A stretch of DNA of 39,305 bases, taken from Fimbriimonadaceae bacterium (GTDB taxonomy: Bacteria; Armatimonadota; Fimbriimonadia; Fimbriimonadales; Fimbriimonadaceae). Below, piece by piece: positions 9,027 to 17,340 of this stretch (the first letter of the stretch is position 1; every line of letters begins with the position of its first letter). A program made the position numbers and the translations under genes. The notes beneath the pieces are model-generated. The model searched no databases. It saw only the letters and a program-made list of their open reading frames with translations, and was not told the origin of the DNA. The stretch is from the NCBI GenBank assembly GCA_024710805.1, contig JANJUB010000064.1, positions 1-39,305 of the forward strand, in the 5' to 3' direction.

Positions 9027-10556
9027 TTACTTGAACGAGGCCGCGAACTCCTTGCAAGCCGTCGCGAGCGTCTGCTCGTTCTCCTTGCTCAGAGCCTTCG
9101 AAGACTTGATGCCTTCGATGATGTCCGGATACTTCTCGTGGACGTACTTCAGCAGGCCCTTCTCGAACGGGGCGACCTGGTCGTTAGACAGTTCGTCGAG
9201 CACGCCCGAAGTTCCGGCGTAGATCACAACGATCTGGTCGACAACATCGTACGGCGTGGCGAGATCCTGCTTGAGCAACTCGGTAAGTCGCTGGCCGCGG
9301 ATGAGCTGCATCTGCGTCGCTCGGTCGAGGTCCGATGCGAACTGGGCGAACGCCTGAACGTCGCGGAACTGGGCCATTTCGAGCTTCACCTTACCGGCGA
9401 CCTGCTTCATAGCCTTGATCTGCGCGTTTCCACCGACGCGGCTGACCGAGATACCCACGTTCAAAGCGGGGCGGACGCCAGCGAAGAAGAGGTCGGGCTC
9501 AAGGTAAATCTGGCCGTCAGTGATGGAAATGACGTTCGTCGGAATGTACGCCGACACGTCACCCGACTGCGTCTCAATGATCGGCAGAGCGGTCAACGAG
9601 CCTCCTCCCCTCTCGTCGGAGAGCTTGGCCGCGCGCTCGAGCAAGCGGCTGTGGAGGTAGAAAACGTCACCCGGATACGCTTCACGACCCGGCGGGCGGC
9701 GGAGCAGAAGCGACAGCGCGCGATAAGCGACGGCGTGCTTCGAAAGATCATCGTAAACGACCAGCGCGTGGCGGCCATTGTCGCGGAAGAACTCACCGAT
9801 CGTCGCACCGGCGAACGGCGCGAGATACTGCATGGCGTTCGAGTCCGAAGCGCTGGCGACGACGACGGTGGTGTACTCCATCGCGCCGAACTCCTTCAGC
9901 ATCTGGACGACGCGAGCGACGTTCGACATCTTCTGGCCGACCGCGACATAGATGCAGTAGACCGGATTCTCGCCGGAGCCGGGAACGTGGGTGTACTTCT
10001 GGTTGATGATGGTATCGACGCAGATTTGAGTCTTGCCCGTCTGGCGGTCGCCAATAACGAGCTCGCGCTGGCCGCGGCCAACCGGGATCATCGCGTCGAT
10101 GGCCTTGATACCGGTCTGGAGAGGCTCCTTAACCGGCTGGCGATCGACAACGCCGGGGGCGTTGATCTCAAGCAGGCGAAACTCTTCGCTGGCGATCGGA
10201 CCGGCTCCGTCGATGGGCTGGCCGAGCGCGTTGACGACGCGTCCGAGCATGCCGTTTCCGACGGGAATCTGGATGATGCGACCGGTTTCCTTCACCGGGT
10301 CGCCTTCCTTGATCGCGTTGGATTCGCCGATCAAGACCGCGCCGATCGAATCCTCTTCGAGGTTCAGGGCCAGACCCATGACGCCGCCGGGGAACTCGAG
10401 GAGTTCACCCATTTGGCAGTCGGGCAGGCCGTGCACACGGGCGATACCGTCGCCAACCTGCAAGACGGTCCCGACGTGCTGCGTCTCGACGCCGCGTTCG
10501 AACTTCTCCATTTCTTGCTGGAGAATGCTGGTGATTTCATCCGGTCGAATAGCCAT
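9027..10556 (-). CDS. atpA: F1 ATP synthase alpha subunit (509 aa)
   Basis: The regulatory, non-catalytic nucleotide-binding subunit of F1. The beta-barrel N-terminus is present ([20 protein letters not shown]), followed by the P-loop GDRQTGKT near residue 170 and the family signature [20 protein letters not shown]. The Gln in the P-loop and the conserved PAxNVGxSVSRVG segment ([13 protein letters not shown]) are alpha-type rather than beta-type. The length matches the family. It lies between atpH (6 nt upstream) and atpG (6 nt downstream), implying a single transcript. A long open frame on the opposite strand is a shadow of its codon usage. Confidence 0.98.
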   Translation of the reverse strand: MAIRPDEITSILQQEMEKFERGVETQHVGTVLQVGDGIARVHGLPDCQMGELLEFPGGVMGLALNLEEDSIGAVLIGESNAIKEGDPVKETGRIIQIPVGNGMLGRVVNALGQPIDGAGPIASEEFRLLEINAPGVVDRQPVKEPLQTGIKAIDAMIPVGRGQRELVIGDRQTGKTQICVDTIINQKYTHVPGSGENPVYCIYVAVGQKMSNVARVVQMLKEFGAMEYTTVVVASASDSNAMQYLAPFAGATIGEFFRDNGRHALVVYDDLSKHAVAYRALSLLLRRPPGREAYPGDVFYLHSRLLERAAKLSDERGGGSLTALPIIETQSGDVSAYIPTNVISITDGQIYLEPDLFFAGVRPALNVGISVSRVGGNAQIKAMKQVAGKVKLEMAQFRDVQAFAQFASDLDRATQMQLIRGQRLTELLKQDLATPYDVVDQIVVIYAGTSGVLDELSNDQVAPFEKGLLKYVHEKYPDIIEGIKSSKALSKENEQTLATACKEFAASFK

Positions 10557-10562
10557 GATCGT

Positions 10563-11114
10563 TTAGTGTTGCTTGAGTAAGTCGTATTTGAGGCGATCCC
10601 GGAGGAGGTTCAGCGAACCTCGCACCGTTCCGTCCAAGACGTAGTCGCCGACGGCGACCTTGACACCGCCCATGAGGGCGGGATCGATGCGGAAATCGGG
10701 CTCTACGGTCTTTCCGCTTTGCGAGGAAAGTTTGCTGATGAGGGCGGTCTTCTCTGATTCGGTGAGTTCCACCGCCGAAGTGATCACCGCGTAGAGCACG
10801 GAACCTCGCTCGCGGCGCATCCGCACATATTCTTCGCGGATGGCGTCGAACTCGCTTTCGCGTCGCTTGTTCAGCATAAGCCGGAGCATCGACATCGAGA
10901 GTGCTGTGACACGGTCGGAGAAGAGGCGCTCGGCGATCCGCACTTTGTCGTCGCGGCTGATCCGAGGACTCTGAAGGAACCCTCGGAACTGCGCGTTGTC
11001 GGCGGCGAGACTCGAGATCGCGCCGAGATCACTCTCGACGGCTTCGATGACGCCCGCTCGCTCGGCCGCATTGAAGAGCGCCCGCGCATATCGTTTCGCG
11101 ACGCGACTGTCCAT
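10563..11114 (-). CDS. atpH: F1 ATP synthase delta subunit (183 aa)
   Basis: Delta sits on top of F1 and ties it to the peripheral stalk b subunits. The protein shows the conserved N-terminal VAKRYARALFNAAERAG and the C-terminal signature LMGGVKVAVGDYVLDGTVRGSLNLLRDRL, which matches the OSCP/delta pattern. The length is normal. The start ATG at 11114 is 2 nt beyond the atpF stop codon, so the two are probably translationally coupled. Confidence 0.95.
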   Translation of the reverse strand: MDSRVAKRYARALFNAAERAGVIEAVESDLGAISSLAADNAQFRGFLQSPRISRDDKVRIAERLFSDRVTALSMSMLRLMLNKRRESEFDAIREEYVRMRRERGSVLYAVITSAVELTESEKTALISKLSSQSGKTVEPDFRIDPALMGGVKVAVGDYVLDGTVRGSLNLLRDRLKYDLLKQH

Positions 11115-11116
11115 GC

Positions 11117-11737
11117 TTAGCCGGGCACCTCGACCTTGTCGATGAACTCAGCGATGAGCTTGCGGTTCCGATCGGAGTCCACGTTCTCGCCGAGAATCTT
11201 CTCGGTGGCGCCAAGGGTGAGATCGACGACGTGAAGCCTCAGATCGGTGATGACCCGATTCTTCTCGTTCTCGATGTCCGCCTGAGCTTTGTGGAGATAC
11301 TCATCGGCCCGCGAACGCGCATCGGCCTCGAGTTGACCTCGAAGTTCCTGAGCCTTGCGGATTTCCGACTGAATCTGCTCGCGAGCCGCCGATTCGGTTT
11401 CGACGAGACGTCGCTCGTAATCCGAGCGCATCTGCGTCATTTCACTTCGCAGCGATTCCGCTTCGGTGAACGTGCGCTCGAGTTCGGCGGTTCGCCCGCT
11501 GATGGCGTCCCCAAGCGGTCCGATGTAGAACGATCGGATCACCGGGAACAGGATCAGCAGCACGCCGATGGCCGAGATGGTCTTACCCGGATCGAGAGAA
11601 ATGCCTTGTTCAGCGAGCTTCGTGAGGAACTCGATGTGGACATTCTTCGAGACGTAAAACCCGCCCGCCATCATCGCGATGCCGATGACGAGAATCACCG
11701 GAAACGGAAGACCTGACGACGATTTCTGATTTGCCAT
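11117..11737 (-). CDS. atpF: Fo ATP synthase b subunit with N-terminal extension (206 aa)
   Basis: The peripheral stalk subunit. The long charged helix from about residue 76 onward (ISGRTAELERTFTEAESLRSE onward) is typical of b, as is the segment SFYIGPLGDAISGRTAEL just after the membrane span. Usual b subunits are about 160 residues with one N-terminal membrane helix. Here two hydrophobic segments are visible: LPFPVILVIGIAMMAGGFYV (about 10-29) and TISAIGVLLILFPVIRSFYI (about 52-71). The second corresponds to the normal b anchor, so the first is an extra segment. I chose the ATG at 11737 over a TTG three codons upstream. It lies between atpE and atpH in the usual order. Confidence 0.9.
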   Translation of the reverse strand: MANQKSSSGLPFPVILVIGIAMMAGGFYVSKNVHIEFLTKLAEQGISLDPGKTISAIGVLLILFPVIRSFYIGPLGDAISGRTAELERTFTEAESLRSEMTQMRSDYERRLVETESAAREQIQSEIRKAQELRGQLEADARSRADEYLHKAQADIENEKNRVITDLRLHVVDLTLGATEKILGENVDSDRNRKLIAEFIDKVEVPG

Positions 11738-11806
11738 AGGTTTCAAGGAGCGGGCAGGTGCCGAGGAAATCCTCGACCCCTACCCGTTCGCGCGGTTGTG
11801 CCCCGT

Positions 11807-12019
11807 TTAGATCTTGAGCGAGCCGGGGACGACGAAGACGGTGAGCAGGAATACGAGCTCGACGAACGCGAGCGCGATCAGCATCGCCGTCTGGATCTTG
11901 CCGATGGCTTCCGGCTGGCGGGACATGCCCTGCATCGCCGAATAGCCGATAAGACCGAGACCAATGGCGACACCGAGGGCGGCGAGGCCGATACCGAGAC
12001 CAAAAACGTGACCAGTCAT
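11807..12019 (-). CDS. atpE: Fo ATP synthase c subunit (70 aa)
   Basis: The ring-forming ion-carrying subunit. It has two hydrophobic helices around the polar loop SRQPEA. The carboxylate that carries the ion is the Glu in LIALAFVELVFLLTVF. In helix 1 the position occupied by Gln in sodium-dependent rings (counting back from RQPEA) is Leu, and the residues after the Glu are Leu-Val instead of Ser/Thr. Both point to proton coupling, which is an inference from alignment by eye. The ATG at 12019 is preceded by AGGAGG about 13 nt upstream. The length is at the short end of the usual range. Confidence 0.95.
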   Translation of the reverse strand: MTGHVFGLGIGLAALGVAIGLGLIGYSAMQGMSRQPEAIGKIQTAMLIALAFVELVFLLTVFVVPGSLKI

Positions 12020-12076
12020 TGTTGTTCTATATCCTCCTGATGAGACTCCCAAAGCCTTTCAGCTGGAAACTGTTTG

Positions 12077-12841
12077 TTAGTGCGCCCCCGCAAGCTCACC
12101 GTGGCCGTGCTCATGACCCTCTTCCTCGTGGTGCGTGACGAGCGAAATGTACACGCAGGTGAGAAGGGTGAAGATGAGCGCCTGCACCACGCAGGTGAGC
12201 AGTTTGACCGGCAACAAGAAGAAGCCGATCGGGATGTACACGCCCGCGCCCAACTCATTCATGGCAACGACGGCCTGGTGGCCGCCCTCGATGTTGCCGA
12301 AGAGTCGCAGCGAGAGCGAAACGTTCTTCATCACCTCGGAGATCAGTTCGATCACGAAGATCATCAACGAGATGAGAACAAGGCCGCCGCCCAGTTTGGG
12401 GCCGGCGAAATGGCTAAAGTGGCCCGCAACACCATTTGCCTTCATGCCTTCCCACTGGACATAGCCGATGGAGATGAGCGCGAGGGCGAGGTTGAAGCTG
12501 AGGTCTGCGGTCGGGGCGGTCGGGAAGAACAGCGAGACAATGTTCGACACGAAGATGATCATCCAGAGGGCCATGATCAGCGGAATGTACTTCCGGCCAT
12601 GGCCGCCGATGATGCCCACCGTCATGTTCTCGATGAACAGGTAGAGCTGCTCGGTCCACTGGGTGGTCCACTTCTTGAAGACCCGATTGTTCAGGCCTTG
12701 CTTGGCGGAGTTGAGGAAAAGGAAGAGAATGACGACGACGATGCCGAGGTAGACAAAGAGGCCTTCGTAGCTGGCGCCATGTGCACCACCCTCGCCTCCG
12801 GCTGCTCCGAGCAGCGTCCCTGCTGTCAACACTTCACCCAT
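12077..12841 (-). CDS. atpB: Fo ATP synthase a subunit (254 aa)
   Basis: The membrane stator that provides the two proton half-channels beside the c ring. The essential arginine is in ISEVMKNVSLSLRLFGNIEGG, the most conserved helix of the family, followed by the channel residues in the next helices. The N-terminal part, with FLNSAKQGLNNRVFKKW and FVSNIVSLFFP, also matches. The C-terminus is His/Glu-rich (EEEGHEHGHGE), which is unusual but lies outside the functional core. It sits between the atpI-like gene and atpE. Confidence 0.96.
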   Translation of the reverse strand: MGEVLTAGTLLGAAGGEGGAHGASYEGLFVYLGIVVVILFLFLNSAKQGLNNRVFKKWTTQWTEQLYLFIENMTVGIIGGHGRKYIPLIMALWMIIFVSNIVSLFFPTAPTADLSFNLALALISIGYVQWEGMKANGVAGHFSHFAGPKLGGGLVLISLMIFVIELISEVMKNVSLSLRLFGNIEGGHQAVVAMNELGAGVYIPIGFFLLPVKLLTCVVQALIFTLLTCVYISLVTHHEEEGHEHGHGELAGAH

Positions 12842-12857
12842 ACATAAAAACGGGGCG

Positions 12858-13220
12858 CTAGTCTTGCGACTGCGACCATCCGACCAGCGCGAAGTATACC
12901 AAACCCAAACCGATCAAAAAGTGGTTCAGCGCCGTCGGGCCGAGATTGCGCATCGCGAAGCCCAGCAGGATGAGCACCGGGAGCTTGATGAGAAACATCA
13001 CGACCGTCATGAACGCACCGAATCGGGCTTGAGGCTTGTCGGCCATGGCATTTCCGAGCAGGCGGATGATCAGCCAGAGCGCAAACATGTTGAAGGCAGT
13101 GCCGATAAGCCCAGCCGCCATCCCGACCGCCCCCATCGAGCCGCCGATGCCGTAACTTGCCGCAACCGCGAGGAGGCTGCAGATCACCCAGAGCTTCGGA
13201 TCCTTGATCGCGCGTTTCAA
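12858..13220 (-). CDS. AtpI-like membrane protein of the ATP synthase operon (120 aa)
   Basis: A small protein of four predicted membrane helices, for example LWVICSLLAVAASYGI, GMAAGLIGTAFNMFALWLI, FMTVVMFLIKLPVLILLGF and LIGLGLVYFALVGW. The position between the atpZ-type gene and atpB, and the N-terminal two-helix pattern with a central FNMFALWLIIR, fit AtpI/AtpR proteins, which help assemble the c ring or supply Mg2+. Sequence similarity is too low to separate AtpI from AtpR by eye. It starts with TTG, and that codon overlaps the stop of the upstream gene (TTGA), indicating translational coupling. Confidence 0.75.
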   Translation of the reverse strand: MKRAIKDPKLWVICSLLAVAASYGIGGSMGAVGMAAGLIGTAFNMFALWLIIRLLGNAMADKPQARFGAFMTVVMFLIKLPVLILLGFAMRNLGPTALNHFLIGLGLVYFALVGWSQSQD

Positions 13221-13636
13221 TTGTTTTGCCGATTGAGGATTACGAACGCCATCCCGATACCGGCGACCGCGCCGATCATCATGGCGATGCCCTTGGCCGA
13301 CTCACCGCCGGTGGACTGATCGATGAAGTAGCCGACGGCGTAGCCAAACAACGGCAGGCCGATGATGGTGTACGCGATCGACAGACCGACGCCGAGTCCT
13401 CGCGCGCTCTCCCGGTCGCTAGCGAGCTGCCTCTTGGTTTCGCGTTGCTGAGATTCGCGGACGGCCTTGGATTCCTGCACCCGCGCTTCCAGCCGCTTCA
13501 TCCGCTCATCGAACTCCGCATCGATCTGGTCGCCCTTTGACTCGACCTTGAGTTCGTCTGCTTGGCGCTGGAGTTCCTGCAGACCTTTCTCGATCGGGTC
13601 ATCCGGCTCCGGCAAATCGTGGCGGTCGTCCGTCAT
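13217..13636 (-). CDS. AtpZ-like protein (F0F1-ATPase gene1 family, 139 aa)
   Basis: The last ~65 residues carry two membrane helices with the family pattern: GVGLSIAYTIIGLPLFGYAVGYFIDQSTG, then GIAMMIGAVAGIGMAFVI. This matches the AtpZ/AtpQ family that begins many bacterial atp operons and forms a Mg2+/Ca2+-handling complex with AtpI. Ahead of it lies an ~75-residue charged, probably coiled-coil stretch (GLQELQRQADELKVESK, then DERMKRLEARVQE), making it longer than the usual ~90-100 aa. I chose the ATG at 13636; upstream in-frame codons fall in a hairpin repeat. TACCTT lies 6 nt before the ATG and no ribosome binding site is seen. It is the first gene of the operon. Confidence 0.78.
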   Translation of the reverse strand: MTDDRHDLPEPDDPIEKGLQELQRQADELKVESKGDQIDAEFDERMKRLEARVQESKAVRESQQRETKRQLASDRESARGLGVGLSIAYTIIGLPLFGYAVGYFIDQSTGGESAKGIAMMIGAVAGIGMAFVILNRQNN

Positions 13637-13664
13637 AACGGAAAGGTACCAGTCGCTGGCTGTA

Positions 13665-13726
13665 GGATGTGGAATGTCGGATGTCGCGGACTCAGCACCA
13701 CATCCGACATTCAACATCCCACATTC
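13665..13726. repeat. Heptamer-built inverted repeat, copy C
   Basis: The left arm GGATGTG, GAATGTC, GGATGTC and right arm CACATCC, GACATTC, AACATCC pair over 20 nt with one mismatch across a 15-nt loop (CGCGGACTCAGCACC). It fills the 98-nt space between the divergent atpZ-like and recG genes and ends 8 nt before the recG ATG. The promoters of both the ATP synthase operon and recG would therefore have to overlap or abut it. Confidence 0.85.
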
Positions 13727-13734
13727 GCCCAACT

Positions 13735-15807
13735 ATGTCCCGCGATCCCCTCGATACCGAAATCCAGTTCCTCAAAGGCGTCGGCCCGAAGCTCGCGCCG
13801 TTGTTCAACAAGGTCGGCATCAAGACGGTCCGCGATGTGCTGTATCACCTCCCGCGGCGCTACGAAGACCGCAGCCATTTACCTCCCTTATCCTCACTCC
13901 GTCCCGGAGACTGGGCAACGGTCCGTGGGCGGCTGACTGGCGTCGACGCCCGGCCCATCAGCGGCGGGCGGGTGATCATCAAGGCGATGCTCTCGGACGG
14001 AAAGTCGGGCATCCAGTTGGTGTGGTTCAACCAGCCGTGGGTGCGCAAGAAGCTGGAGGCCTACAAAGGCGAACTCATCGCCTATGGCCAAGTCAAGGAG
14101 GGCTCGACCTGGCTGGAGATGGCCTCCCCCGAATACGAGCTCATCGACGAAGATGGGGGCGAGGCCTTCGCCCGCATCACGCCGGTGTATCCGCTGACCG
14201 AAGGTCTGGGCCAGCTCTTCGTCCGACGCGCGGCGGCCTCCGCGCTCGACAACTATCTCGGCCATGTCGTCGATCCGCTGCCCGAGAACCTGCGCCGTCG
14301 GTATGAGTTGCCTCCGCTGGATTGGTGCCTGCAAGCGATCCACCGGCCGCAGAGCGACGACGACCGCAAGGCGGCTCGCCGTCGCCTGGTGTTTGAGGAG
14401 TTCTTCGTGATGCAAATGGCGCTCGCCATGCAGCGCGCGGAGACCCATCAGGAGCCGGGAATCGCCTTTGTGATTCCTGAGTCGATCGACGAAGAGTTGG
14501 CGGCAATGCTTCCCTTCACGCTTACCGGAGCGCAGCAGCGGGTCGTGAGTGAGATCTTCGACGACCTCCGCCGCCCCGAACCGATGAACAGGCTGGTGCA
14601 AGGGGACGTCGGTTCGGGCAAGACGGCGGTCGCCGCGTGCGCGATGCTCGCGGTGGTGCGATCGGGATATCAGGCGTGCCTGATGGCTCCCACCGAGATC
14701 CTCGCCGAGCAGCACGCGATCAATTTGCGAAACATGCTGGAACCGCAGGGCATCACGGTGGCCGTGTTGGTCGGCAAGATGACCGCCGCCCAAAAGAAGA
14801 AGGTGTACGAGCAGGTTCGATCGGGCGAGGCTCAGGTGGCGGTCGGAACGCACGCTTTGATTCAAGAGGGCGTCGAGTTCTCCCACCTCGGACTTGCGAT
14901 TATCGATGAGCAGCATCGGTTCGGCGTGTTGCAGCGGGCGGCGCTGCGGGCGAAGGGGCTGGGCAACCCGGACGTGCTCGTCATGACCGCGACCCCGATC
15001 CCACGAACGCTGACGATGGCGCTCTACGGGGATCTCGACCTGAGCATCATCGACGAGTTGCCGCCGGGGCGTACTCCGGTCAAGACCCACTGGCGCCCCG
15101 CCGTGGATCGGCCCAGGGTCTATGAGACCGTTCAGGAACTGGTCGCGCTCGGCCAACAAGCGTATGTGGTGTGTCCGCTGGTTGCCGACTCCGACAAGAT
15201 GCAGGCCCAGGCCGCCGAAGACCTCTACTACCGCCTGACCCAATCGGTCTTCTCCAATCTGAGAGTCGGGTTGCTCCACGGCCAGTTGAAGTCCGCCGAG
15301 AAGGAGGCGACGATGGAGGCCTTTCGTCGCCACGAGCTGGACGTGCTGGTGAGCACGACCGTGATCGAGGTGGGCGTGGACGTTCCCAACGCGTCGGTGA
15401 TGATTATCGAGGACGCGAATCGGTTTGGGTTGAGCCAGCTGCACCAGTTGCGGGGACGTGTCGGACGTGGCGCCGCCCAGAGCTTCTGCATCTTGATCGC
15501 CGATGCGAAGAACGACGAAGCGCAGCGCCGGATGGAGATCATGGTGGCGACCTCGGACGGATTCAAGATCGCCGAGGAGGACTTGAAGCTGCGCGGTCCT
15601 GGCGAGGTTGCGGGAACCCGCCAGCACGGCAACCTCGACCTGAAGATCGCGGACTTGATCCTGGATGGCCGCCTCCTCGAGGAAGCGCGGGGGGCCGCGA
15701 TGAAGCTGGCGGCTTACGATCCGTTCCTGGAGAAACCGACCTATCAGCTATTGCGGGGCAAGGTGCTGGAGTGGCGGGCCAAGATCAACTCGATGCCGGT
15801 GGCCTGA
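13735..15807 (+). CDS. recG: ATP-dependent DNA helicase RecG (690 aa)
   Basis: A monomeric superfamily 2 translocase that reverses stalled replication forks and migrates branched recombination intermediates. The N-terminal wedge region starts with FLKGVGPKLAPLFNKVGI, the family's helix-hairpin-like opening, followed by an OB domain. Motor motifs are intact: Walker A GDVGSGKT, Walker B DEQHRFGV, motif III TATPIPRT and motif VI QLRGRVGRG. The C-terminus DGFKIAEEDLKLRGPGEVAGTRQ is typical of RecG. The length is normal. I chose the ATG at 13735 because the core opens within 12 residues, while upstream codons lie in hairpin repeat C. No ribosome binding site is visible. It is 30 nt upstream of the HerA-like gene. 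Confidence 0.96.
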   Translation: MSRDPLDTEIQFLKGVGPKLAPLFNKVGIKTVRDVLYHLPRRYEDRSHLPPLSSLRPGDWATVRGRLTGVDARPISGGRVIIKAMLSDGKSGIQLVWFNQPWVRKKLEAYKGELIAYGQVKEGSTWLEMASPEYELIDEDGGEAFARITPVYPLTEGLGQLFVRRAAASALDNYLGHVVDPLPENLRRRYELPPLDWCLQAIHRPQSDDDRKAARRRLVFEEFFVMQMALAMQRAETHQEPGIAFVIPESIDEELAAMLPFTLTGAQQRVVSEIFDDLRRPEPMNRLVQGDVGSGKTAVAACAMLAVVRSGYQACLMAPTEILAEQHAINLRNMLEPQGITVAVLVGKMTAAQKKKVYEQVRSGEAQVAVGTHALIQEGVEFSHLGLAIIDEQHRFGVLQRAALRAKGLGNPDVLVMTATPIPRTLTMALYGDLDLSIIDELPPGRTPVKTHWRPAVDRPRVYETVQELVALGQQAYVVCPLVADSDKMQAQAAEDLYYRLTQSVFSNLRVGLLHGQLKSAEKEATMEAFRRHELDVLVSTTVIEVGVDVPNASVMIIEDANRFGLSQLHQLRGRVGRGAAQSFCILIADAKNDEAQRRMEIMVATSDGFKIAEEDLKLRGPGEVAGTRQHGNLDLKIADLILDGRLLEEARGAAMKLAAYDPFLEKPTYQLLRGKVLEWRAKINSMPVA

Positions 15808-15824
15808 ACCCTCACCTGACCAAG

Positions 15825-15830
15825 TAACAT
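15825..15830 (+). promoter_or_regulatory. Candidate -10 element (TAACAT) for a leaderless start
   Basis: TAACAT is followed by seven bases (AGGCCCC) and the ATG at 15838. It lies in the 30-nt gap after recG, where no Shine-Dalgarno sequence is seen. The spacing would put the transcription start at or next to the start codon. It is weaker than the TATGAT and TATAGT cases in this window. Confidence 0.3.
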
Positions 15831-15837
15831 AGGCCCC

Positions 15838-17337
15838 ATGAGCGAACCCCAGAAGGTTCTTGTCGGCTACAGCGACCGCGAGGTCAATCTCCTTGCCAAA
15901 TACGGCAACCGTCACGGCTTGATCGCGGGCGCGACGGGCACCGGCAAGACCGTCACCCTGCAGACCCTCGCCGAAGGGTTCAGCGACCTCGGCACCCCCG
16001 TGTTCATGGCCGACGTCAAGGGCGACCTGAGTGGCCTTTGCCAAGCCGGCGGCGGCAACCCGAAGGTCGAAGCCCGGCTCGAGCAACTTGGGTTGACGGG
16101 TTCGCGGACCCACACTGATTACCCGGTGGTGTTCTGGGACCTCTGGGGCCAGCAGGGCCACCCGATCCGAACCACGATTTCCGAGATGGGGCCGTTGCTT
16201 CTCGCGCGGCTGATGAACCTGAACGATGTTCAAGAGGGTGTTCTCAATCTGGCGTTCAAGCTTGCCGACGATCAGGGGTTGCTCCTGCTCGACCTGAAGG
16301 ACCTGCGCTCGATGCTCACCTACGTCGCAGAGAATGCCAGCCAGTTGACCAAGACCTACGGCAACGTCAGCGCCGCGACCGTCGGCACGATCCAGCGCAA
16401 TCTGCTCGTGCTCGAAGAGCAAGGCGCCGACAAGTTCTTCGGCGAACCCGCGCTCGAGCTCAACGACTTGATGCGGACCACGACGAGCGGCCGCGGCTAC
16501 ATCAACATCCTCGCCGCTGACAAGCTGATGCAGAATCCGCGGCTCTACAGCACCTTCCTGCTGTGGCTGCTCTCCGAATTGTTCGAGGAACTCCCGGAAG
16601 TCGGCGATCCCGATCACCCAAAGCTCGTGTTCTTCTTCGACGAAGCCCACCTGCTCTTCAGCGACGCGCCTCCCGCGCTGGTTCAGAAAGTCGAGCAGGT
16701 GGTGAGACTGATCCGTTCAAAGGGTGTCGGCGTCTACTGGATCTCGCAAAATCCGCTCGACATTCCCGACACGGTGCTCGGCCAGTTGGGCAACCGCGTG
16801 CAACACGCGCTCCGCGCCTTCACCCCACGCGACCAGAAGGCCGTCGCTTCGGCGGCGGATACCTTCCGCGTCAATCCGAAGTTTTCGACCGCCGAGACGA
16901 TCACGACGATGGGCGTCGGCGTCGCGCTCGTCTCCTGCCTCGAAGACGGCGGCGTGCCGATGGAGGTCCAAGAGACGTTCGTGGTTCCTCCGATGTCGCG
17001 GATTGGCCCGTGCGACGCGACGGTTCGGCAAGACACGTTCAACTCCAGCCCGGTGGGGGGCAAGTACGACAAGACCGTGGATCGCGAGTCGGCTTACGAG
17101 ATCCTGAAGGCCAAGGCGGAAAAGGCAGCCGCCGCTGTCGCCGAGGAGCAAGAAGCCATTGCCGCCGAGAAGCAGGCGAAGGCCGAAGCCAAGGCACAGG
17201 CTGCACCTGCGCGACGTGGCGATTCGATGGTCGAGGCCATGGCGAAATCGGTGCTCCGCTCGGCCGGGTCGCAGATCGGGCGATCGCTTGTTCGAGGCGT
17301 ACTCGGGGGATTGCTCAAGCCGACCCGCCGCCGATAG
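15838..17337 (+). CDS. HerA-type ATPase, DUF853 family (499 aa)
   Basis: A RecA-fold ATPase of the HerA/FtsK superfamily. Walker A is [18 protein letters not shown] (P-loop near residue 34) and Walker B is [13 protein letters not shown] (near 265). [23 protein letters not shown]-like elements (here [15 protein letters not shown]) and [30 protein letters not shown] are hallmarks of the DUF853/YjgR family. The C-terminus is an Ala/Glu/Lys-rich helix (residues about 420-465) followed by a short basic tail. The biochemical role of DUF853 proteins is not established; DNA translocation is inferred from the fold only. The genes recG, this gene and the CNNM-type gene are nearly contiguous on the plus strand. 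Confidence 0.9.
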   Translation: MSEPQKVLVGYSDREVNLLAKYGNRHGLIAGATGTGKTVTLQTLAEGFSDLGTPVFMADVKGDLSGLCQAGGGNPKVEARLEQLGLTGSRTHTDYPVVFWDLWGQQGHPIRTTISEMGPLLLARLMNLNDVQEGVLNLAFKLADDQGLLLLDLKDLRSMLTYVAENASQLTKTYGNVSAATVGTIQRNLLVLEEQGADKFFGEPALELNDLMRTTTSGRGYINILAADKLMQNPRLYSTFLLWLLSELFEELPEVGDPDHPKLVFFFDEAHLLFSDAPPALVQKVEQVVRLIRSKGVGVYWISQNPLDIPDTVLGQLGNRVQHALRAFTPRDQKAVASAADTFRVNPKFSTAETITTMGVGVALVSCLEDGGVPMEVQETFVVPPMSRIGPCDATVRQDTFNSSPVGGKYDKTVDRESAYEILKAKAEKAAAAVAEEQEAIAAEKQAKAEAKAQAAPARRGDSMVEAMAKSVLRSAGSQIGRSLVRGVLGGLLKPTRRR

Positions 17338-17340
17338 TCG

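Noticed and set aside
8469-10580. A 703-codon open frame on the plus strand opposite atpA
   Set aside because: It is a mirror of the atpA codon pattern in GC-rich DNA. The translation is low-complexity Arg/Leu/Asp-rich with no domain, while the minus strand encodes a complete alpha subunit.
13894-15627. A 577-codon minus-strand frame opposite recG
   Set aside because: It is a shadow frame with His/Arg/Gly-rich content and no recognisable domain. recG on the plus strand has all its helicase motifs.
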